From JAIEPT01 sp038217425 (GTDB lineage Bacteria; Planctomycetota; Planctomycetia; Gemmatales; Gemmataceae): 21,730 nucleotides of DNA. Below, one piece after another: positions 1-6,287 of this stretch (the stretch's first letter is position 1; each line of letters starts with the position of its first letter). The notes beneath the pieces were generated by a model. It had not been told where the DNA came from, did not search any database, and worked only from the letters and a program-made list of their open reading frames with translations. A program made the position numbers and the translations under genes. The DNA lies in the NCBI GenBank assembly GCA_038217425.1, contig JBBQPM010000113.1, forward strand, positions 1 to 21,730. The letters run 5' to 3'.

Positions 1-2652
1 AACCTTCCAGTAATCGTCGATGCGGTACCAGCCCTCCTCCATGGCCACGATTTTCTTGCCCAGGGCGGCGCGGAAGTAAACGTTGCTCACATTCCCGGGC
101 GCGGTCAGCTTGAAGGTGCGGACGAGCGTCTGTTCCTTGCCGGTGCCGGGGTTGGGGAAGTCTTCGATGGCGATGTCGCCGAAGGAATAGAGGAAGGTCG
201 GCCGATCCTCGGCGTCGAGCTTGTAGCCCTTGAAGCGGTAGCCGAGTTCCTTGGCGTTCGCCTTGGGCCAGGCGTCGGTGGCGCTGGCGAGGGAGGCGAA
301 GGAGACGCCTTCGGGCATGGAGAGAATGTTGTCGCCCAGCGGGGGTTCGTAACCGTTGCCGCGACCGGTCCAGTGCCGGCCGGCGTCGATGAAAGCGCCT
401 TGCCAGATGAGGCCGAGCCGCATTTGATTGGCGTCGAAGGCGAGGCTGATTTTCTCGGGATAGCCGACGCCGATGCCGCGGGCGCCGGGGTCTTTGTTCG
501 TGCCGGCGCCCTGGATGAAATTTCGGTAGATGATGGCCGTGAAGAAGGGCGTGAGCGGTTTCGATTCGGGTTTGACGCCGAGCGGGATATTGGCGTTCTT
601 GCCGTCGGTGAGGAATTGCCAGATCGCGTCGATCTGGGCGTCGGCCTTGCCGGCGAAGACGGTGGGGAGCGTCGACTTGCCTCCCGGCCAACCGGTGGGC
701 ATGCGGGTGCCGGCGCGGATCTTTTGCGGATCGAGCAGATAGTGGTAGAACCACGAGTGATTGAGCCGCTGGGCCATGATTGCCATGTCGATGCCCTGCA
801 CGCCCTCCGCCTGGGCCCCGCCGAAGGTATGGCATTTGATGCAGCCGAAACCCTGGGCGCCGACCATCATTCGACCCGAGGCTTTCGCCTGATTGGGCGT
901 GACGGAGTGCTTCACCTCGATCTTGTCGAATCCATGATCGAGTTCGGCGAAGGCGGGGAGCAGATGGCCGACATTGGCGAGTCCGAACTTGGGCATACGG
1001 GTCTGCATGTAGGGTCGATCGTGGACGCCGTCGTTCAGGATGCGTTTGAGATAATCGGGGTTCATTTTGCCGCCGACGCCGTCGAGGGGGGGCGGGACGC
1101 GGGCTTCGTCGCCCATTTCCTTTTGCTTGGTGAGGAAGAGCGGATCGAGGTCGCCTTCGAGCCCGCCGACCTTATCGCGGACGTGGCAGGCATAGCAGTT
1201 GAACTGCACGAAGGTGCGCGCGACGATGTCCTTCTTGGCTGACGGCGCGGCGACCGGCGACTTCACAGCCGAAGCCAGCGCCAGGCGAGCGGGCGTGCTG
1301 AAAGCGTAGCGAGGCGTTCCCTTCACGCCGGCGAGACAGCCCCCCTCGGCCTTCATTTTCACCAGCGGCGTCACCTTCAAACTCGAAGCGAGCACCTTGT
1401 TGTCGGCCTTCAGCGAATGGCAGTTGGCGCAGCCGACCGAGGAGAAGAGCACCTTCCCCTCCGCGATCCGAGCCGGGTCGAGAACGAATTCGTCCGGATT
1501 CATGACGTCGGGCTTCTTCTTGTTGAAGTAGTCCTCAGAGGCGACGATGAGGTTGGCGAGCGGTTGTCGCGCGATGCCGGGGCCTTCGACGACGACGGCG
1601 AGCTCCGCGCCGCCGGTGCCCTGGAAGAAGCGCACCGAGATCGGATGCACGCCCTTCACGAGCTTGATTTCTCCCGTGACTTCTTTGGCCGGATGGATGC
1701 CGTCGTTATCGACGACGCGTTTGTCGCCGACGTACAGATCGCTGCCGTCGTCGCTGCTCAGGCTGAACTTGAATTTGCCGTCGTTCTCGACCTTGAGAAG
1801 GCCGTCGAAGCGAACCGCGTAATCGTTGGTACGCTTGGCGACGCCCAGATCGAACGCCCGCCCCTCGCCCGACGCTTTGGTTTTGGCCTTGTCGAACTCC
1901 GGGATTTTGTTGAACTTCCCCTCGACGTACTGATACTTCGTCGAACCGAGCGACGGCGGCAGGATCACCTTGATCCCTTGCAACAGGTAGTTCGCCAACT
2001 CCTTGGCTTCCTTCTTCGCGTCCTTATTCACGACCAGCAAGCCCGGCATCCGCCCCGAGGGACGAGCCTGGTGCGGGTTTTCCAGGAACAACGCCAGGCT
2101 GGTGATCGAGTATTTCTCCTTGAGATTCACGAGCGGCACGGACGAGGGCGTCGTCCTGGTTGGCATGTTCTTGGCGTCGCGCCCGCCGTGGCAGGCGACG
2201 CAGCCGATCTGGTGATAGAGCGTCTCGCCAGCCTTGATCGACTTCGTTTCCGGCAGTTCCTGCGGCAACGTCCCGGTCGAGGCGAGGAACTGACTGAGGG
2301 CCTCGACTTTCTGTTCGCGCTGCGGATCGTCGGCGAGCAGGTTCGGCATCGCGGTCCCGGGTTTGACGGCATGCGGGTCGGCGAGGAACTTTTTGAGATA
2401 CGCGGGGGCGATGCGGGCGCCGACGGCGTCGAGCACCGGCGCCTGCTTGCGATTCGTCGCAGCCGGATCGTTGGACGCGTGGCAGGCGGCGCAGCTCAAC
2501 TCGGTCCACAGAAGCTGTCCGCCGACGCTCGGATCTGCGTCCTTGACGTGGAAGCGTTCGAAGCCCGGCACGACGAGGTGCGGCGCCTGGGAAAACGCGG
2601 TCGGAGCGAGCACGCAGAGACAGGCCAGGGAAAGCAAACGCGAGATCGTCAT
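1..2652 (-). CDS. Secreted multi-heme c-type cytochrome with PA14 domain (3' end beyond window)
   Basis: An open minus-strand frame of 884 codons runs off the left edge without a stop. It starts MTISRLLSLACLCVLAPTAF, a signal peptide with likely cleavage after FSQ, so the protein is exported. Five CxxCH heme c motifs are visible: CAACH (54-58), CVACH (151-155), CANCH (408-412), CYACH (486-490) and CIKCH (604-608). Between the second and third lies a PA14-like carbohydrate-binding domain (about 255-360, with SSDDGSDLYVGDKRVVDNDG). The region after residue 690 (RGIGVGYPEKISLAFDANQM, then QGAFIDAGRHWTGRG) resembles a C-terminal module common in large planctomycete cytochromes; I cannot assign it a function. 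Likely role: periplasmic electron transfer tied to polysaccharide or sugar oxidation (inference). No clear Shine-Dalgarno sequence precedes the ATG. The gene is divergent from the acyl-CoA dehydrogenase gene. Confidence 0.9.
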   Translation of the reverse strand, partial: MTISRLLSLACLCVLAPTAFSQAPHLVVPGFERFHVKDADPSVGGQLLWTELSCAACHASNDPAATNRKQAPVLDAVGARIAPAYLKKFLADPHAVKPGTAMPNLLADDPQREQKVEALSQFLASTGTLPQELPETKSIKAGETLYHQIGCVACHGGRDAKNMPTRTTPSSVPLVNLKEKYSITSLALFLENPHQARPSGRMPGLLVVNKDAKKEAKELANYLLQGIKVILPPSLGSTKYQYVEGKFNKIPEFDKAKTKASGEGRAFDLGVAKRTNDYAVRFDGLLKVENDGKFKFSLSSDDGSDLYVGDKRVVDNDGIHPAKEVTGEIKLVKGVHPISVRFFQGTGGAELAVVVEGPGIARQPLANLIVASEDYFNKKKPDVMNPDEFVLDPARIAEGKVLFSSVGCANCHSLKADNKVLASSLKVTPLVKMKAEGGCLAGVKGTPRYAFSTPARLALASAVKSPVAAPSAKKDIVARTFVQFNCYACHVRDKVGGLEGDLDPLFLTKQKEMGDEARVPPPLDGVGGKMNPDYLKRILNDGVHDRPYMQTRMPKFGLANVGHLLPAFAELDHGFDKIEVKHSVTPNQAKASGRMMVGAQGFGCIKCHTFGGAQAEGVQGIDMAIMAQRLNHSWFYHYLLDPQKIRAGTRMPTGWPGGKSTLPTVFAGKADAQIDAIWQFLTDGKNANIPLGVKPESKPLTPFFTAIIYRNFIQGAGTNKDPGARGIGVGYPEKISLAFDANQMRLGLIWQGAFIDAGRHWTGRGNGYEPPLGDNILSMPEGVSFASLASATDAWPKANAKELGYRFKGYKLDAEDRPTFLYSFGDIAIEDFPNPGTGKEQTLVRTFKLTAPGNVSNVYFRAALGKKIVAMEEGWYRIDDYWKV

Positions 2653-2716
2653 GGGAGAAGCTCGGCGGCGGGAGAAAAATAGACTACCTGTATTTTACGA
2701 GATTCGCCCGCGAAAG

Positions 2717-2738
2717 CCCAGGGACGGCTGTCCCTGGG
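2717..2738. repeat. Short perfect inverted repeat (8-bp arms)
   Basis: The arms cccaggga and tccctggg flank the loop cggctg in the spacer between two divergent genes. It lies 35 nt upstream of a longer palindrome. It has no T-tract and sits at gene starts rather than ends, so it does not look like a terminator. It is either part of a repetitive palindromic element or a protein-binding site; the sequence alone cannot decide. Confidence 0.6.
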
Positions 2739-2772
2739 GAGTCCTCAGCACGTAAAATGAAAGGGTTCCATT

Positions 2773-2837
2773 TCGTAGGGCAAGCGGCCTCGCTTGCCTT
2801 TCTTACGAGCGGGCAAGCGAGGCCGCTTGCCCTACGA
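2773..2837. repeat. Nested palindromic element, 26-bp perfect arms
   Basis: Arms 2773-2798 and 2812-2837 are perfect reverse complements around a 13-nt spacer. Each arm is itself a palindrome: ggcaagcg/cgcttgcc around gcct at 2779-2798, and around aggc at 2812-2831. The DNA can therefore form one long hairpin or two small ones. The element ends 12 nt before the probable start codon of the acyl-CoA dehydrogenase gene. It resembles REP/MITE-like intergenic palindromes and shares its palindrome-within-palindrome plan with the element at 17928-18078. No transposase gene is nearby. Confidence 0.85.
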
Positions 2838-2849
2838 CCGAGGCTCTCC

Positions 2850-4739
2850 ATGACCCCTCCCGAAACGACGAGTTTTGCCGAGAACGCCCTGCGCATGGGG
2901 GGCAAGTCCGACGACGAAGCCAAACGCCTGGGCGCCGTCGACAAGGCCGACGAGCAAGTCGAGACGCTATTCCTGCCGCAGTATCAGACGGTGAACAGCC
3001 CGGTCCACAAGGCGGTGTGGGACGGGCAGGCGCCGCTCGATTTGTTTCTGCCGCCGGCGCTGCCGGCCACGCATCCCGCGGACGCTGCCATGGAACAGTC
3101 GCTCGCCGTCGTGCGCCGGCGCAAGCTCGACGGAACGTTGCTCAACGACGAGGGCAAGATCTCCGAGGCGTCGATCGCCGAGCTGGGCCAGGCGGGTTAC
3201 TGGGGCCTGCTCATCGAGCCGAAGTTCGGCGGCTCGGGCGTGCCGTTCGCGCGCTTCGGCAAATTCCTGACGCGCATGGCCTGCATCGATCCGCTCGTCT
3301 CCGCATTGGCCTCGGTGCACGGTTGCATCGGGGCCGTCGATCCCGTGCGCAGTTTCGGCAACGCGGAGCAGAAAGCCCGGCTATTGCCGACGCTCGCGTC
3401 GGGCGCCAGGATCTCCGCGTTCGCCCTCACCGAACCGGGCGCCGGGTCCGATCTGACGGCCCTCAAGACCCGCGCGGAACTCGTCGGCGATCACTACGAA
3501 GTGACCGGCGAGAAACTCTTCATCACCAACGCCGTCTTCGGTCGCCTCATCGGGCTGGTCGTACTGCTGGAGAAAAAACCGGCGGTGCTGATCGCCGAGT
3601 TGCCGAGCGAAGAATCGGAGCAATTCCACTTCGTGCGTTACGGACTGTACGCCCTCAAGAACGCGTACAACCAGGGCCTGAAGTTCAACCGCTTCCGGGT
3701 GCCGCGCGAAAATCTCCTCACGCCCAAGACCGGCGACGGCCTCACCATCGCCTACCACGGCCTCAACCTGGGCCGACTGGCGCTGTGCGCCGGCGCGGCG
3801 GCGAATCTGCGGACCTTCCTCGCGCATATGCTCCCCTGGGGCGCGTTTCGCAAAACCTATGGCCAACCGATCCTCGCGCGCGAACTCGTGCAGCGCCGCA
3901 TCGCGCGCACCGCGGCTCTCATGGCCGGCGCCGACGCTCTCGTCGCCTGGGGGGGCTGGCTCATCGACCAGGGCTATCGCGGCGAACTGGAATGCATCCT
4001 CGCCAAGATCTTCGGCTCCGAAGCCCAGAAGGAAGCTTCCATCGATTGCTTCATGAAAACCCACGGCGGGCGCTCCTTTCTCAAGGGCCATCTCTTCGGC
4101 GACAACGTCCACGAATACCTCGCCCCCTGCATCTACGAAGGCGAAGGCGAGATGCTCGGCCTGGCGTTTTTCAAGTCGCTCGTGAAGACGCACGGGCAGT
4201 CGTACTTCGAGCCGATCGGCAAGGCTCTGCAAAAGCACGGCATCAAGGACTTCCAGCCAGCCAACCCTCTCCATCTGTGGAAACTGCGCAGCGAGCTGGG
4301 CGCCTACGCGAAGTGGTCGCTGGGGCGGAAGTTCACGGGCCGAGACCGCGGCACGATCCCCGGGCTGCACGCGGACCTGGCTCCCTATCTGGCGTTCGCC
4401 CAGGATCAGTGCCAGAAGAGCGCGATGGAACTGTCGAACGCGATGAGCACGTATCAGCTGAAACTCGCGGATCGGCAGTGCCGGATGGCGGAATTGTCCC
4501 AGCGCGTGCAGGACGCGATCGTGATGTTGGTGACGATCGGCTGGGCGCACCGGCAGAACAAGGAGATCGCCCGCACGGCTGCGGGCGTGTTGTGTGCGGA
4601 TCTCCAGCGCCGGTTGACCGGCGCCAGGCCCAGCGACGCCGACTTCGCCGCCATGGTTCGGCTCTCCGAAATGGTGGTCGCCGGCGGCTTCGAAGACCTG
4701 GCGGAGGCGCCGGTGCAAGAGATTCTGATGCCCTATTGA
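2850..4739 (+). CDS. Acyl-CoA dehydrogenase family protein (VLCAD/ACAD9-like, 629 aa)
   Basis: This is a FAD-dependent acyl-CoA dehydrogenase, expected to make the trans-2-enoyl-CoA in fatty acid beta-oxidation. Visible family signatures are FALTEPGAGSDL (191-202) with GEKLFITNAVFG (220-231) for flavin and substrate binding, GRLALCAGAAANL (308-320), FRKTYGQPI (333-341), THGGRSFL (404-411) and CIYEGEGEM (427-435), where E430 is at the position of the catalytic base. At 629 residues with about 180 residues after the catalytic domain, it matches the long VLCAD/ACAD9 type rather than the roughly 380-residue short types. The frame is open back to an ATG at 2757, but that extension is encoded by the palindromic element. 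I chose the ATG at 2850, which has GAGG at 2840-2843 six nt upstream. Chain-length preference cannot be read from the sequence. Confidence 0.92.
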   Translation: MTPPETTSFAENALRMGGKSDDEAKRLGAVDKADEQVETLFLPQYQTVNSPVHKAVWDGQAPLDLFLPPALPATHPADAAMEQSLAVVRRRKLDGTLLNDEGKISEASIAELGQAGYWGLLIEPKFGGSGVPFARFGKFLTRMACIDPLVSALASVHGCIGAVDPVRSFGNAEQKARLLPTLASGARISAFALTEPGAGSDLTALKTRAELVGDHYEVTGEKLFITNAVFGRLIGLVVLLEKKPAVLIAELPSEESEQFHFVRYGLYALKNAYNQGLKFNRFRVPRENLLTPKTGDGLTIAYHGLNLGRLALCAGAAANLRTFLAHMLPWGAFRKTYGQPILARELVQRRIARTAALMAGADALVAWGGWLIDQGYRGELECILAKIFGSEAQKEASIDCFMKTHGGRSFLKGHLFGDNVHEYLAPCIYEGEGEMLGLAFFKSLVKTHGQSYFEPIGKALQKHGIKDFQPANPLHLWKLRSELGAYAKWSLGRKFTGRDRGTIPGLHADLAPYLAFAQDQCQKSAMELSNAMSTYQLKLADRQCRMAELSQRVQDAIVMLVTIGWAHRQNKEIARTAAGVLCADLQRRLTGARPSDADFAAMVRLSEMVVAGGFEDLAEAPVQEILMPY

Positions 4740-4748
4740 TAAGCCCAA

Positions 4749-4815
4749 CGGGTGAGGTACTCCGAACCCTTGGGATCCCGCGCAACGATCCCCGGGGTTC
4801 GGAGTACCTCACCCG
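4749..4815. repeat. Long hairpin between two converging genes
   Basis: Arms 4749-4769 and 4795-4815 are perfect 21-bp reverse complements (cgggtgaggtactccgaaccc and its complement). After a 2x2 internal mismatch the stem continues for 6 bp (gggatc 4772-4777 with gatccc 4787-4792), leaving a 9-nt loop. It starts 9 nt after the stop of the acyl-CoA dehydrogenase gene and lies 32 nt from the 3' end of the converging gene, so it could block transcription from both sides. It lacks a T-tract, so it may instead be a repetitive palindromic element that settled there. Confidence 0.8.
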
Positions 4816-4847
4816 CGGGGCTTCCGATTCGGATCGCGCGAAGAAAG

Positions 4848-5372
4848 TCATTGACTGCTCTTCTTTTCCTGCACCCGTCGCGCCAATTCTTGATTCGCCA
4901 TGGCGCGGATCGCCGCACTGGGATGGGTGGTGGCGTTCATGATCTTGGCCGAGGGCTGGGCCTTGAGATAATCGGCCATGCGCTGATAGGCGACCTGCTG
5001 CGCGGTGGGTTGCGTCGGATCCGTGGAGACAGACGTTTGTGCGGTCGGATACTGAGGGCCGGCAGGTTGGCGGTAACCGGTCTGCTGCATTTGGGGCTGT
5101 TGCCGAAGCATGGTCTGCTGCATGAGCATCTGTTGCTGTTGGGCACGCTGCATCAGCATCTGCTGCTGCATACCGCCGCCCATCGCCATGCCGCCTTTCA
5201 TCCCGCCGCCCATGGACATGCCGCCTTTCATACCGCCGCCGCCCTGCATGGACATGCCGCCGCCTTTCATTCCGCCGCCGCCTGGGCCGCCTTTTTGACA
5301 TTGTTGTCCCGACGCGAATGCGGGGACGAGACCGAGAAAAACCAACATTGCCGACTTCGAGGGTAGAGACAT
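4848..5372 (-). CDS. Small secreted Met/Gly/Gln-rich protein of unknown function
   Basis: I do not recognise this 174-residue protein. It begins MSLPSKSAMLVFLGLVPAFA, a signal peptide with probable cleavage near residues 20-22; the nearby QQC does not fit a lipobox. Residues 31-70 are Gly/Met repeats of the type GGGMKGG and GMSMGGG. Residues 69-99 are Gln/Met-rich. Sixteen methionines fall between residues 35 and 95, many as MxM pairs. The C-terminal part (125-170, starting AQQVAYQRMADYLKAQP) looks helical and of normal composition. MxM and MxxM clusters are known copper(I)-binding features in proteins such as CusF, CopC and PcoA, but low-complexity drift is equally possible. GGGGA lies upstream of the ATG. 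The gene converges with the acyl-CoA dehydrogenase gene and has no obvious operon partner. Confidence 0.75.
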   Translation of the reverse strand: MSLPSKSAMLVFLGLVPAFASGQQCQKGGPGGGGMKGGGMSMQGGGGMKGGMSMGGGMKGGMAMGGGMQQQMLMQRAQQQQMLMQQTMLRQQPQMQQTGYRQPAGPQYPTAQTSVSTDPTQPTAQQVAYQRMADYLKAQPSAKIMNATTHPSAAIRAMANQELARRVQEKKSSQ

Positions 5373-5411
5373 GAATGTTCCCCGAGAGATGGATGTGACG
5401 GGCGAATTGAC

Positions 5412-5417
5412 TTATAA
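5412..5417 (-). promoter_or_regulatory. Possible -10 box for the Met/Gly-rich protein gene
   Basis: On the minus strand the hexamer reads TATAAG, 39 nt upstream of the start codon at 5372, in a locally AT-rich patch of a GC-rich spacer. No convincing -35 hexamer is seen at the expected distance, so this is only a candidate. The rest of the spacer 5373-5586 holds no supportable gene. Confidence 0.25.
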
Positions 5418-5586
5418 TCATTTCTCGTGCCGGACGAGGCAGTGATTTTCGAAGATTTAACCCGAATTGGGCAAATGGGTTGCGGAAGGCGTTGCGAAAG
5501 AATAGGTGAAAGTGCAAATGTGCGATTTTGCAGCGCCCGCCGCAGAAAGAGACAGCGCGTCAATCCGTTTGCGAGTCCGCGAGACG

Positions 5587-6165
5587 TCACATCCCCGCTT
5601 CAAACGCGGCGAGCAACTTCTGCAGGTCGAGGTCCGGCGGAATCTCCCCCTTCTGCTGGGCGGCGCGAAAGTCGCGCTCGAACGTTTTCACCGACGAACG
5701 AGCCGCCAGCTTGGCGAGCGGGCCCATCATGTCGATGAACAAAATGCCGTTCAGATGGTCGAGTTCGTGCTGCCAGGCGCGCGCTTCGAGATCGTTGACG
5801 ACGCGCTCGATCAACTCCCCCTTCAGGTTGTACGCCTGAATCTTCACCGTCTTCGCCCGGCGGACATTCTGGTAGAGTCCCGGGAAACTCAGACACCCCT
5901 CCTCGTCGTCCTGAATCCCCTTCTTCTCGACGAGCCGAGGGTTGAGAAACACTTCCTCCGCTTCGGGTTTGTTGGCGTCGCCGGTGACGTTCATGACCAG
6001 AAGTTGAAACGGCAGCGCGACTTGCGTGGCGGCGAGCCCCAGACCCTTGGCCTTGTACATCAGCTCTTTCATTTCGCCGATCTGCAAGTTCAGGGTCTTG
6101 TCGATGGAGCGGACCGGCTTCGCCGGATAGCGGAGGGCCGGGTGAGGATAGCGGACGATGTGCAT
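5587..6165 (-). CDS. def: Peptide deformylase
   Basis: This metalloenzyme removes the formyl group from the N-terminal methionine of nascent proteins in the cytoplasm. All three diagnostic motifs are present: GLGLAATQ (motif 1), EEGCLSFPG (motif 2, whose Cys binds the metal) and QHELDHLNG (motif 3, HExxH-type, two metal His and the catalytic Glu). The 192-residue length is normal. The frame is open to 6252, but the ATG at 6165 gives the conserved start MHIVRYPHPALRYPAK and has GGGAGA five nt upstream. The gene is divergent from the sugar dehydrogenase gene. The usual partner fmt is not adjacent. Confidence 0.97.
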   Translation of the reverse strand: MHIVRYPHPALRYPAKPVRSIDKTLNLQIGEMKELMYKAKGLGLAATQVALPFQLLVMNVTGDANKPEAEEVFLNPRLVEKKGIQDDEEGCLSFPGLYQNVRRAKTVKIQAYNLKGELIERVVNDLEARAWQHELDHLNGILFIDMMGPLAKLAARSSVKTFERDFRAAQQKGEIPPDLDLQKLLAAFEAGM

Positions 6166-6170
6166 ACACG

Positions 6171-6176
6171 TCTCCC
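6171..6176 (-). promoter_or_regulatory. Shine-Dalgarno site deciding the def start
   Basis: GGGAGA on the minus strand lies 5 nt before the ATG at 6165 and supports that start over in-frame codons further upstream. Confidence 0.7.
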
Positions 6177-6199
6177 TGCTGGAAATTCGCGAATGGTAC

Positions 6200-6205
6200 A
6201 TTATA
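6200..6205 (-). promoter_or_regulatory. Probable -10 box (TATAAT) of the def promoter
   Basis: The minus strand carries a perfect TATAAT consensus, 34 nt upstream of the def start, in the 122-nt divergent spacer. This would give a leader of about 27 nt. No good TTGACA-like hexamer lies 16-18 nt upstream, so the -35 element is weak or replaced by an activator. Confidence 0.5.
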
Positions 6206-6287
6206 CATTTCGTGCTACGCGTCGGGCTAGCTTCGCGGTACAATGCTCCCATTCCGATTTTTTAGGTTCCGCCGGAGAAGGATCAAC

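Noticed and set aside
373..2682. Long plus-strand open frames (373-1242 and 1417-2682)
   Set aside because: They are antisense to the five-heme cytochrome frame, which has a signal peptide, heme motifs and a PA14 domain. Their proteins have the skewed composition of GC-rich shadow frames.
3381..4748. 455-codon minus-strand frame opposite the acyl-CoA dehydrogenase gene
   Set aside because: It mirrors a gene with clear family motifs and shows no domain of its own; it is typical of high-GC antisense reading.
3017..4942. 641-codon plus-strand frame overlapping the acyl-CoA dehydrogenase gene
   Set aside because: Very Arg/Pro-rich translation in the +1 frame of a real gene, without recognisable motifs.
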